A stretch of DNA of 51,271 bases. Source: Flavobacterium cellulosilyticum. Lineage in GTDB: Bacteria; Bacteroidota; Bacteroidia; Flavobacteriales; Flavobacteriaceae. Within the stretch, counting starts at the first letter, position 1, and each line of letters begins with the position of its first letter. The notes beneath the pieces were generated by a model that worked only from the letters and a program-made list of their open reading frames with translations, made no database searches and was not told the origin of the DNA. The DNA lies in assembly GCF_004349355.1 (NCBI RefSeq), contig NZ_SMFK01000021.1:1-51271 (forward strand), in the 5' to 3' direction. The position numbers were made by a program, and so were the translations under genes. Positions 1 through 7,806 of the stretch are shown here, piece by piece.

Positions 1-238
1 CATCTTTGAGCTTTCTTTCAAGTTCCGAAATGCGTTCCTGTTCTGGCGTTTGCTTTAAATTGCCGTTCCCTGGAAAACTTCCTTGTCCGAACTCTTCATA
101 TTCTTTTCTCCATTTATACAACTGTGGAGCAGTAACTCCTAACTCTCTGGCCAGTTCTGAAATATTTGTTCTTTCAAAACTCAACTGGACTGCTTTCTCT
201 TTAAAAGCTCGGTCATAAATTATTCGCGTTTTTTTCAT
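1..238 (-). CDS. IS3-family transposase OrfA (partial, 3' part missing)
   Basis: About 79 codons are visible, starting with ATG at 238 and reading MKKTRIIYDRAFKEKAVQ. Residues 10-50 form a helix-turn-helix of the transposase_8/IS3 OrfA type: an FKEKAVQL helix, then SELARELGVTAPQLYKWRKE. From about residue 66 the charged PEQERISELERKLKD run is the start of the leucine-zipper region typical of these proteins. In this family OrfA binds the IS ends and is fused to the DDE integrase OrfB by a -1 frameshift; OrfB would lie beyond the window. It is transcribed away from the genes in the window. The protein differs from the OrfA at the right end of the window (51013), so two different IS types are present. 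Confidence 0.85.
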   Translation of the reverse strand, partial: MKKTRIIYDRAFKEKAVQLSFERTNISELARELGVTAPQLYKWRKEYEEFGQGSFPGNGNLKQTPEQERISELERKLKD

Positions 239-296
239 AAATTAAAATTAAGGTTTTTATTCTTAACTTTTTATGCGGGTAAAGTTAGCATGTCCA
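1..296 (-). mobile_element. IS3-family-like element, 5' end (type A), truncated by window edge
   Basis: The transposase OrfA on the minus strand runs off the left window edge. Outside its start codon (238) there are about 58 bp of leader before a likely terminus at about 296, where the minus strand reads TGGACATGCTA. The terminus is inferred: a closely similar leader (GGACATGCTA, then AAGTTAAGAATAA, then a CTTAATTT-like stretch) recurs at about 18519-18575, where the OrfA start is followed by unrelated sequence. The IS family follows from the OrfA protein. The right end, OrfB and any target duplication lie outside the window, so completeness cannot be judged. The -7 box of the next gene (317-324) sits only about 20 bp from this end. 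Confidence 0.75.
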
Positions 297-316
297 TAGT
301 TCTGGTATTAATAATT

Positions 317-324
317 TATATTTG
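317..324 (+). promoter_or_regulatory. -7 promoter box TATATTTG for the lipoprotein gene
   Basis: TATATTTG matches the Bacteroidota -7 consensus TAnnTTTG and lies 27 bp before the ATG at 351. The expected -33 TTG position (about 290-298) falls on the proposed IS terminus, and no TTG is present there. The insertion may therefore have replaced the upstream element; this is inference. Confidence 0.5.
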
Positions 325-350
325 AATACTAAATAAATTTACAAAAAAGC

Positions 351-1316
351 ATGAAAAATTCCTTAGTATATATTTATATATTCTTGACTATAATTGCACC
401 CTTTTTTTTGAATTCTTGTGGGTCAAATGAACCAGTAGATTCAAATTTTAAAAATACAAATTCAGGGACCACAGCAGGAATTTTTAAGGTAGATATTGAT
501 GGTAAAACCTTTGTTGCAGCATCAGTACAAGCATTAGTTAATGATAATTATATATCAATTTCGGGGCTAAAAACTCCAAGTGGAGAAATGGTTCAAATTA
601 CATTACCTGCTCCTTTTAACAAAGTTGGAACATACTCTTGGAAAAGCGTTAATGGTGCTGGAGGTATTATTGGATTAGTATACATTCCTACTAGCGGAGC
701 AGCTCCATATATTAGTAGTTCCAAAGGTTCAGGAGGAGCTTCAGATAATATAGGATATACTGATACAGCTAGTATCACCATTACAAAAATAGATATTGTA
801 AACAACAAAATATCAGGAAATTTTCAATTTACAGGAGTGAAATTTAAAGATTTGACAGGCACAAGTATTGAAACAAAAATACTGTCAAACGGTTCCTTTA
901 CAGATGTTACTTTTACTAAAGATATTCCTGTTCCAATAACAAATAATAGTTTTTCTGCAAAATTAGATGGATCAGTTTTTAGTCCAGTTTATATTGACGC
1001 TTTAAATTCTACAGGTAATATAAATATTATCGCCAGAAGAGGAACGGTTGAAACAATTGGTTTGTCGTTTCTGAATACAATTGCAGTAGGAACTTATCCT
1101 TTAGATTCTTTTATAGGAAATTATAAAGCAGGGTATATAAAAAACAATAATATAGATGGAAGTGGTATATTTAGTGTAAATACTGGTTCGATTACTATTA
1201 CAAGTCATGATAAAATAAATAAAAAAGTAGCAGGAACTTTCAAGTTTTCAGCAATATCACTTATTGTTAGTGAAACCCACAACATTACGGAAGGAACTTT
1301 TAGTGTTTCATACTAA
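351..1316 (+). CDS. Lipoprotein with two tandem DUF6252-like domains
   Basis: The protein is 321 aa. A hydrophobic signal segment (residues 5-20) ends in a lipobox with Cys23 (FFLNSCGS), so it is probably an outer-membrane or surface lipoprotein. Two similar beta-rich units follow, about 43-190 and 200-321. Each starts with a F-x-V/L-D-G-x-x-F strand (FKVDIDGKTF; FSAKLDGSVF), has a central GTY strand, then a SITIT strand, K(I/V)(S/A)G(N/T)F, and a closing (N/T)G(S/T)F. I recall this pattern from DUF6252 proteins of Flavobacteriaceae; their function is unknown. It is monocistronic, between an IS end and lon, and is followed by a clear terminator. Confidence 0.75.
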   Translation: MKNSLVYIYIFLTIIAPFFLNSCGSNEPVDSNFKNTNSGTTAGIFKVDIDGKTFVAASVQALVNDNYISISGLKTPSGEMVQITLPAPFNKVGTYSWKSVNGAGGIIGLVYIPTSGAAPYISSSKGSGGASDNIGYTDTASITITKIDIVNNKISGNFQFTGVKFKDLTGTSIETKILSNGSFTDVTFTKDIPVPITNNSFSAKLDGSVFSPVYIDALNSTGNINIIARRGTVETIGLSFLNTIAVGTYPLDSFIGNYKAGYIKNNNIDGSGIFSVNTGSITITSHDKINKKVAGTFKFSAISLIVSETHNITEGTFSVSY

Positions 1317-1337
1317 AAGTAGTACAATAAATACCAG

Positions 1338-1363
1338 TCCGCTTCTTTAAGCGGATTTTTTTT
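1338..1363 (+). terminator. Rho-independent terminator after the DUF6252-like lipoprotein
   Basis: A perfect 7-bp stem (TCCGCTT / AAGCGGA) with a 4-nt loop is followed by eight T residues. It lies 22 bp after the stop codon of the lipoprotein and insulates lon from it. Confidence 0.85.
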
Positions 1364-1446
1364 GGCATAATGATTGTCACTTTTCCATACTAAATGAATA
1401 TTTGTAGTATTAGATTGATTTATTAAAAAATAGTAACCTGAAACCT

Positions 1447-1454
1447 TATATTTG
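1447..1454 (+). promoter_or_regulatory. -7 promoter box TATATTTG for lon
   Basis: TATATTTG is an exact TAnnTTTG match 46 bp upstream of the lon ATG. No TTG is found at the usual 17-23 bp spacing upstream; the nearest is at 1415-1417, 29 bp away. The assignment rests on the -7 box alone. Confidence 0.5.
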
Positions 1455-1499
1455 TAATTCAAAGAATAATATTAATGACAAAAAGACTTAAATATAATT

Positions 1500-3950
1500 A
1501 TGTCAAACCATAAAATACTTACACTTGACAATCTGTCACTTCAAGAATTCGATTCAGAAACGGAATTAATCCCTTTATTGACTCCTGAAGATGAAGAAGA
1601 AATGAACAACGAATCCTTGCCTGAATCCATATCAATTATTCCTTTGAGAAATATGGTGCTGTTTCCTGGAGTAGTTATTCCTATAACTGCTGGAAGAGAC
1701 AAATCGATAAAGTTGATTAATGATGCCTATGCTGCAGGAAAAACAATAGGTGTTGTTGCACAAAAGAATGAAGAAATTGAAGATCCTACGAAAAAAGACA
1801 TTCATAAAATAGGAACAGTTGCTCGTATTTTGAGGGTTTTAAAAATGCCTGATGGAAATGTTACTGTAATTCTTCAAGGGAAAAAACGTTTCGAAATTAC
1901 AGAAGTAATAACTGAAGAACCATATATTACTGCAGCGATTAAAGAAATTGGAGAAAAAAGACCAAAGAAAAATGATACTGAATTTAATGCAATTATAGAT
2001 TCTGTCAAAGAATTAGCCATTCAAATCATTAAGGAAAGTCCAAGTATTCCAAGTGAAGCAACATTTGCTATCAAAAATATTGAGAGCCAATCGTTTTTGA
2101 TCAATTTTGTAACTTCTAATATGCAGTTATCTGTAGAAGAAAAACAAAATTTATTGTCTATAAATGCTTTAAAACAAAGAGCATTAGAAACGCTTCGTTA
2201 TATGAATGTTGAGTTTCAAAAATTGGAATTAAAAAATGATATTCAATCTAAAGTACGTTTTGATCTAGACCAACAACAACGCGAATATTTTCTTCATCAA
2301 CAAATGAAAACCATCCAAGAAGAATTGGGAGGCGTTTCGCAAGAAGAAGAAATGGACGAAATGAGTTTGAAAGCCAAGACAAAAAAATGGGACGAAAAAA
2401 CGCAAAACCATTTTGAAAAAGAATTGTCAAAAATGCGTCGAATGAATCCTCAAGCACCTGATTTTGGAATTCAAAGAAATTACTTAGAATTGTTTTTAGA
2501 TTTGCCTTGGAATGAATATTCTAAAGATAATTTTGATTTAAAAAGAGCACAAAAAATTCTGGACAGAGATCATTTTGGTTTAGAAGATGTAAAGAAAAGA
2601 ATGATAGAGCATTTGGCAGTTTTAAAATTGCGAAATGATATGAAATCACCAATAATCTGTTTGACAGGACCTCCAGGTGTGGGTAAAACCTCTATCGGGA
2701 AATCGGTTGCCGAAGCTTTAGGAAGAGAATATGTGAGAATTTCTCTTGGAGGTTTGCGTGACGAAGCGGAAATCCGTGGTCATAGAAAAACATATATTGG
2801 TGCGATGCCCGGACGAATTATTCAAAGCTTAAAGAAAGCCGGAACATCAAATCCTGTTTTTGTATTGGACGAAATCGATAAATTATCTAATAGTCATCAG
2901 GGAGATCCTTCATCTGCTTTATTAGAAGTTTTGGATCCAGAACAAAACAATTCCTTTTATGATAATTTCCTTGAAATGGGTTATGATTTATCAAAGGTGA
3001 TGTTTATAGCTACTTCAAACAATATTAATGCTATTCAACCTGCTTTGAAAGACAGAATGGAAGTTATTAAAATGTCGGGTTACACAATCGAAGAAAAAGT
3101 AGAAATTGCACGCCAGCACTTGTTTCCGAGACAATTAAAGGAACATGGATTAACAACCAAGGATTTGTCTATTGGCGTTAAGCAACTCGAAAAAATAGTA
3201 GAAGGTTATACACGTGAATCGGGTGTTCGTGGTTTAGAAGCTAAAATCGCTCAAGTTATTCGAAATGCTGCCAAATCTATTGCGATGGAGGAGGAATACA
3301 ATAAGAAAGTAACCAATGAAGATATTATTGAAGTTCTTGGCGTTCCGAGATTAGAACGTGATAAATATGAGAATAATGATATTGCAGGAGTTGTAACTGG
3401 TCTGGCTTGGACAAGTGTAGGAGGAGATATTCTATTTATAGAATCCTTGATTTCACCTGGAAAAGGGGCAATGACTATTACTGGAAATTTAGGGAATGTA
3501 ATGAAAGAATCGGCAACGATAGCTATGGAATATATTAAAGCTAACGCTGAACAATTAGGAGTAAATCCAGAAATGTTATCTAAATATAATATTCACTTAC
3601 ATGTTCCAGAAGGAGCAACCCCAAAAGATGGACCAAGTGCAGGAATTGCTATGCTAACTTCATTAGTTTCTGTTCTTACACAAAAGAAAGTGAAGAAAGG
3701 AATTGCAATGTCTGGTGAGATTACTTTACGTGGAAAAGTATTGCCAGTTGGTGGATTAAAAGAAAAAATATTAGCAGCAAAAAGAGCTAATATTAAAGAA
3801 ATTATTTTGTGTGAAGAAAATAAAAGCGACATTGACGAAATAAAACCAAAATACATTGAAGGACTAACTTTTCACTATGTAAAAGAGATGGGAGATGTTT
3901 TAAAAATTGCAATCACCGATCAAAAGGTTAAAAATGCTAAAATATTATAA
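1500..3950 (+). CDS. lon: ATP-dependent protease La (LonA)
   Basis: An 816-aa cytoplasmic AAA+ protease that unfolds and degrades misfolded and some regulatory proteins. The order is: LON substrate-binding domain (about 44-245, starting SIIPLRNMVLFPG), a coiled middle domain (to about 345), AAA+ module with Walker A GPPGVGKT at about 390-397 and Walker B VFVLDEID near 455, then the S16 protease domain with catalytic Ser713 in PKDGPSAG and the partner Lys in GGLKEK near 754. All key residues are present. The length is normal for Flavobacteriia, which have a somewhat longer acidic N-terminus than E. coli Lon (784 aa). It stands alone between two terminators. No heat-shock operator was recognised in the 140-bp upstream region. 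Confidence 0.97.
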   Translation: MSNHKILTLDNLSLQEFDSETELIPLLTPEDEEEMNNESLPESISIIPLRNMVLFPGVVIPITAGRDKSIKLINDAYAAGKTIGVVAQKNEEIEDPTKKDIHKIGTVARILRVLKMPDGNVTVILQGKKRFEITEVITEEPYITAAIKEIGEKRPKKNDTEFNAIIDSVKELAIQIIKESPSIPSEATFAIKNIESQSFLINFVTSNMQLSVEEKQNLLSINALKQRALETLRYMNVEFQKLELKNDIQSKVRFDLDQQQREYFLHQQMKTIQEELGGVSQEEEMDEMSLKAKTKKWDEKTQNHFEKELSKMRRMNPQAPDFGIQRNYLELFLDLPWNEYSKDNFDLKRAQKILDRDHFGLEDVKKRMIEHLAVLKLRNDMKSPIICLTGPPGVGKTSIGKSVAEALGREYVRISLGGLRDEAEIRGHRKTYIGAMPGRIIQSLKKAGTSNPVFVLDEIDKLSNSHQGDPSSALLEVLDPEQNNSFYDNFLEMGYDLSKVMFIATSNNINAIQPALKDRMEVIKMSGYTIEEKVEIARQHLFPRQLKEHGLTTKDLSIGVKQLEKIVEGYTRESGVRGLEAKIAQVIRNAAKSIAMEEEYNKKVTNEDIIEVLGVPRLERDKYENNDIAGVVTGLAWTSVGGDILFIESLISPGKGAMTITGNLGNVMKESATIAMEYIKANAEQLGVNPEMLSKYNIHLHVPEGATPKDGPSAGIAMLTSLVSVLTQKKVKKGIAMSGEITLRGKVLPVGGLKEKILAAKRANIKEIILCEENKSDIDEIKPKYIEGLTFHYVKEMGDVLKIAITDQKVKNAKIL

Positions 3951-3970
3951 GTAAGTATTTATGATAAATA

Positions 3971-4005
3971 AATTCCATTCCGAATTTTTCGGAATGGAAT
4001 TTTTA
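3971..4005 (+). terminator. Rho-independent terminator after lon
   Basis: A stem of about 13 bp (AATTCCATTCCGA pairing with TCGGAATGGAATT) has a very short T-rich loop and is followed by TTTTATTT, 20 bp after the lon stop. Confidence 0.85.
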
Positions 4006-4112
4006 TTTAATCTTGAGTTTCCTCGTAAACTTCATAAGGAAAACAAGAATTAATACTATTATAATTTTATCTTCGCATTTGCGTTTTAAAGTACCGGACA
4101 GCAATTTCAAGT

Positions 4113-5132
4113 ATGCAAAAAAAACTTATATTATTCTTTATATTTTCAATTAGTTCTTTGACCTATAGTCAAATAGGAGGAAAGTATGTATATCAGTTTT
4201 TAAACTTAGTAATATCACCAAGGCAGGCCGCTTTAGGCGGAAAAACGATTACTATTTATGATGATGATGTAAATCAAGCACTGTTTAATCCTGCAACTAT
4301 AAATCCAGATATGGACAATCATTTAGCATTGAATTATGGAAGTTATTTTGGAGGAGTGAGTTATGGAACAGCTTCTTATGCGTATACATATGACCGTCAT
4401 TTACAAACTTTTCATATAGGAGTCAATTATGTTAATTATGGAAATTTTGAAGGATATGATGAAAATGGTCTCTACACAAATCAATTTACGGGTAGTGAAA
4501 TCGCACTTTCGTTAGGATACTCCTATAATGTTCCCAATAGTAATTTATTTTTAGGAGTAAATGGAAAATTAATTTCTTCTTCATTAGAAACGTACAATTC
4601 CATAGGTGGAGCAATTGATTTAGGAGCTATTTTTATTGATGAAGCAAATGATGTCAATTGGGCTTTTGTAATTCGTAATATTGGAACTCAATTTACTACT
4701 TATTCCGGCATCAATGAAAAATTACCTCTAACTATTATGGCAGGTGTTTCACAAGAATTAGAAAATGTTCCAATACGATGGCATCTTACTTTAGATAATT
4801 TGCAGCAATGGAATGTTTCATTTTCAAACCCAAATCAATCTAAAAACTCAATCGATGGAAGTTCAAATGAGCAGAAAGTATCAATATTTGGAAATGCTTT
4901 TCGACATGTGATTTTTGGAGTAGAACTTTTTCCCAAAAAAGCTTTCAATCTAAGACTAGGTTATAACTTTAGAAGAGCTCAAGAATTACTAATTTTGGAA
5001 CAAAGAAATTTTTCAGGATTGTCTGTTGGTTTTGGATTGAAAATGAATAAATTAAAATTTAATTATTCCTATTCGAAATATACTTTAGCAGGGAACACTA
5101 GTTTATTTGGATTAACAATTAACTTACAATAA
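4113..5132 (+). CDS. porQ: Type IX secretion system protein PorQ
   Basis: The protein is 339 aa with an N-terminal signal peptide (MQKKLILFFIFSISSLTYSQ, cleavage near 20) and a C-terminus of alternating aromatic strands, as expected for an outer-membrane beta-barrel of the PorV/PorQ kind. The motif SPRQAALGGKTITIYDDDVN at about 36-55, followed by FNPATINP, is characteristic of PorQ. In Porphyromonas PorQ acts in the outer membrane at the surface attachment stage of type IX cargo; that role is known for the family, not shown here. The cmk gene starts 7 bp after its stop, so the two are probably co-transcribed. A weak TATCTTCG -7-like box is visible at about 4068. Confidence 0.88.
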   Translation: MQKKLILFFIFSISSLTYSQIGGKYVYQFLNLVISPRQAALGGKTITIYDDDVNQALFNPATINPDMDNHLALNYGSYFGGVSYGTASYAYTYDRHLQTFHIGVNYVNYGNFEGYDENGLYTNQFTGSEIALSLGYSYNVPNSNLFLGVNGKLISSSLETYNSIGGAIDLGAIFIDEANDVNWAFVIRNIGTQFTTYSGINEKLPLTIMAGVSQELENVPIRWHLTLDNLQQWNVSFSNPNQSKNSIDGSSNEQKVSIFGNAFRHVIFGVELFPKKAFNLRLGYNFRRAQELLILEQRNFSGLSVGFGLKMNKLKFNYSYSKYTLAGNTSLFGLTINLQ

Positions 5133-5139
5133 TATTATT

Positions 5140-5820
5140 TTGGATAAAAAAATTACTATCGCAATTGATGGGTTTTCTTCAACAGGGAAAAGCACATTGG
5201 CCAAAGAATTAGCCAAAGAATTAGGCTATGTATATGTAGACACTGGGGCAATGTATCGTGCGGTAACTTTTTTTGCAATGAAAAGCGGATATATTGCTAA
5301 AGATTTTTTTGAGGTTCAATTGCTTATAAATAGTTTGAAAATTATTAAATTAGAATTTAAATTTAATCCTGAATTAGGCTTTGCAGAAATGTATCTCAAT
5401 GATGTTAATATTGAGAAAGAAATTAGGACACTTGAAGTTTCATCCTATGTTAGTAAAGTTGCCGAAATTTCCCAAGTTCGTGCAAAATTAGTAGAACAAC
5501 AACAAGAAATGGGAAAAAATAAAGGAATCGTAATGGATGGTAGAGATATTGGAACTGTTGTTTTTCCTGATGCCGATTTAAAAATATTTATGACCGCAAG
5601 TCCATTAACCCGTGCCGAAAGACGTTTCAAGGAATTAACCAGAAATGGTGACACGGTAACCTTTGAAGCAGTATTAAAAAATGTTCAAGAACGGGATTAT
5701 ATAGATACACATCGAGAAGATTCTCCTTTAGTTAAAGCTAATGACGCTATAGAATTCGATAATTCTAATATAACAAAACAAGAACAATTTTTAAAAATCA
5801 TGAAATTAATCAAGTCATAG
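5140..5820 (+). CDS. cmk: Cytidylate kinase (CMP/dCMP kinase), TTG start
   Basis: A 226-aa cytoplasmic NMP kinase that phosphorylates CMP and dCMP with ATP. It has the P-loop FSSTGKST at about 12-19, the YVDTGAMYRAV substrate segment at 31-41, VMDGRDIGTVVFPDADLKIF around 130-149, and the LID-region REDSPL near 193. The start codon is TTG at 5140. No ATG or GTG precedes the P-loop in this frame after the porQ stop, and the next in-frame Met (GAMYRA) lies beyond the P-loop, so the rare start is forced. The gap to porQ is 7 bp, suggesting an operon. A strong terminator follows. Confidence 0.95.
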   Translation: MDKKITIAIDGFSSTGKSTLAKELAKELGYVYVDTGAMYRAVTFFAMKSGYIAKDFFEVQLLINSLKIIKLEFKFNPELGFAEMYLNDVNIEKEIRTLEVSSYVSKVAEISQVRAKLVEQQQEMGKNKGIVMDGRDIGTVVFPDADLKIFMTASPLTRAERRFKELTRNGDTVTFEAVLKNVQERDYIDTHREDSPLVKANDAIEFDNSNITKQEQFLKIMKLIKS

Positions 5821-5849
5821 AATACCGCATTTGAATTAATAAAATTTAG

Positions 5850-5877
5850 AGCCTTGCAATTTTGTAAGGCTTTTTTT
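5850..5877 (+). terminator. Rho-independent terminator after cmk
   Basis: AGCCTTGCAA pairs with TTGTAAGGCT (one G-T pair) across a 2-nt apex, followed by a T-rich tail. It ends the porQ-cmk unit. Confidence 0.8.
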
Positions 5878-6118
5878 GTAAATATTCGGATCTTATAAAG
5901 TCTTTTTTTTTATATTATATTTTATAACTCATTCATAAATACATCATAATTGTAGGAAAAAATATAAGAAATAAAATAATTTATGTATTTAGTCGGTTAT
6001 ATTATATATTTAAACGGAAATGTGATTATATTTACAGAAAAATAAAGATAAGTTCTTATATAAATAAATCTAAAGAAGTTTGCCCCACAATCTACTTTAA
6101 ACTTAATCCAATTTTTAT
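5878..6118. other. AT-rich intergenic region before the CAP lipoprotein
   Basis: No ORF or RNA is apparent. The region is very AT-rich. The only promoter-like signal is TATATTTA around 6025-6035, one base off the TAnnTTTG box and about 90 bp from the next ATG, so the next gene may have a leader of about 80 nt. Confidence 0.4.
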
Positions 6119-6619
6119 ATGAAAGTAAAATTACTTAGTGCATTATTGCTAGTTGCAATAATACTCACAATGAATTCTTGCACTACAGATAATTCTGAAA
6201 ATGCCACATCTTCAGTTAATAGTCAAGAAGTATTGAATTATACATATGATGCTTCAGAAATTGAAGCTATGACTTTAATAAATAATTATAGAGTAAGTAT
6301 TGGATTAACTGCTTTGAAAGAAATTAAACATATTTCTTATAAATCAGAGGAACATGATCATTATATGATAGCAAATAATGTTGTAAATCATAATGATTTT
6401 GTTGCCCGTTCAGAAAATATTATGAAAGTTTTAGGTGCAAAAAGAGTAAGTGAAAATATAGCCTATAATTATAATTCACCACAAGCTGCTATAAATGCAT
6501 GGTTGAATAGTCCAAATCATAAAGAAAATATTGAAGGAGATTTTACAAATTTTGGTATTGCAATAAGAGTTGATCCAGATGGTAAAAAATATTACACCAA
6601 TATTTTTGTAAAAATATAA
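6119..6619 (+). CDS. CAP-domain (SCP/PR1-like) lipoprotein
   Basis: The 166-aa protein has a lipoprotein signal with Cys21 (LTMNSCTT) and one CAP domain from about 47 to the C-terminus. Typical features are the helix AMTLINNYRVSIGLTALK, a His in SEEHDHYM, the NVVNH segment, SENIAYN, and AINAWLNSPNHKENIEG with the second conserved His, then FGIAI. This is the compact bacterial YkwD-like form. Bacterial CAP proteins are secreted and their molecular role is generally unknown. The gene is monocistronic, with a terminator downstream and a convergent hydrolase gene beyond. Confidence 0.85.
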   Translation: MKVKLLSALLLVAIILTMNSCTTDNSENATSSVNSQEVLNYTYDASEIEAMTLINNYRVSIGLTALKEIKHISYKSEEHDHYMIANNVVNHNDFVARSENIMKVLGAKRVSENIAYNYNSPQAAINAWLNSPNHKENIEGDFTNFGIAIRVDPDGKKYYTNIFVKI

Positions 6620-6645
6620 ATAAAGATTTTTTTTTTGGTTTTTGA

Positions 6646-6672
6646 AAGCTGCCTACTTTGGCGGCTTTTTTT
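6646..6672 (+). terminator. Rho-independent terminator after the CAP lipoprotein
   Basis: AAGCTGCC pairs with GGCGGCTT (one T-G pair) over a 6-nt loop, followed by a run of T residues. Confidence 0.8.
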
Positions 6673-6756
6673 ATTTACAGTACAATAGTTTGTAGTTTAC
6701 TCGAAGATCTTCATAATTTGACATTATGAATATTTGTTATACTTTCTTAAGTGTAT

Positions 6757-7626
6757 TTAATTTTTATTTTGAATAAACTGAACAATTTTTTCAATTACAA
6801 TGGGATTTCCTAATATTTTTTGATGACCTAATTCTTCTGTAATAAAAATTTCTCCGTTTATTAAATGTTTTTGAATGTTTATTGCGGCCGTTATAGGAAC
6901 TTCTTTGTCATTTTTATCGTGAATGACTAAAACTGGAATTGTTACTTCCATTGCTGATTTATAAGCTGAAAAATTATTTATATCTTCCCCATATTTATTT
7001 TCAAAATGCAAACGTAATTGGGTGCTTGCATTTGGGCTTAATCCCAGTTTTTTTACAAAACTATCGAGAATATCCTGAACAATATCTCCACTACCGATGA
7101 TAACCAAATTTTTTAAGATTAATCCTTTTTTTACAGCATTCAATAATGACATTCCGCCTAGTGAATGACCAATAGCCGCTTCAAACGGGCCGAATTGTTT
7201 TTCAATTTCAAGAATTGTTTCTACAAATTCAGATAGTATAGTTGTTTTTCCTGGGGATTTTCCATGAGCAGGTGCGTCAAAACTTATTGTTGAATATCCT
7301 GCATTTATTAATTCATCTGCTATTTTGAATAGTTGAGTTCCTCGACCGGACCAACCATGAGTCAATAAAATTTTCTTCTTACTATTTCCATATTCATAAA
7401 TAACTACTTCCTTATTAATTGAAGGAATTTGAATTAATTTTTGAGCACTTTTGTAGTCCATTTCAATTTCTCTTTTTGGAATATTATGTTTTATGGGCAT
7501 TCTAAATAATTTAGCAGCCAAATGTGTTGTGAGTTTTGGAGAAATTAACGAGAAAAACTTAAAACAAAGTAGGATTATTTTAGAAGTTTTCAATGATTGA
7601 GATTGATTTGATGATTTTTTTGGCAT
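6757..7626 (-). CDS. Alpha/beta-fold hydrolase
   Basis: A 289-aa serine hydrolase. The core fold starts near residue 70. The oxyanion motif HGWSGRG lies at 90-96, a FDAPAHGKSPG turn at 116-126, the nucleophile elbow GHSLGG at 153-158 (Ser155), an acid in VIHDKNDKEVP near 240, and the catalytic His in EELGHQKIL near 270. Residues 1-45 are basic and partly hydrophobic (IILLCFKFFSLISP), perhaps a membrane anchor. The substrate cannot be told from sequence; esterase or acyltransferase are the usual annotations. It is divergent from the glg operon over a 180-bp AT-rich gap and convergent with the CAP gene. Confidence 0.85.
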   Translation of the reverse strand: MPKKSSNQSQSLKTSKIILLCFKFFSLISPKLTTHLAAKLFRMPIKHNIPKREIEMDYKSAQKLIQIPSINKEVVIYEYGNSKKKILLTHGWSGRGTQLFKIADELINAGYSTISFDAPAHGKSPGKTTILSEFVETILEIEKQFGPFEAAIGHSLGGMSLLNAVKKGLILKNLVIIGSGDIVQDILDSFVKKLGLSPNASTQLRLHFENKYGEDINNFSAYKSAMEVTIPVLVIHDKNDKEVPITAAINIQKHLINGEIFITEELGHQKILGNPIVIEKIVQFIQNKN

Positions 7627-7806
7627 TTAAATAAATTTTCAATTGAGTCACTATTATCTATATTTTTTACTAAATTTAGAAAAACATAAAAGTAGTTTAA
7701 AATCTAAATTTATTATGAATTTATTATTAATATTGAATTATATGAATATTGCTACTAATTAAAGGTAATTTATTATGCTGAACTGTAAAACGACAAAATC
7801 TCTAAA

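Noticed and set aside
6..218. A 70-codon plus-strand ORF at the left edge
   Set aside because: It is the complement of the IS OrfA gene; the minus-strand frame has clear transposase helix-turn-helix sequence.
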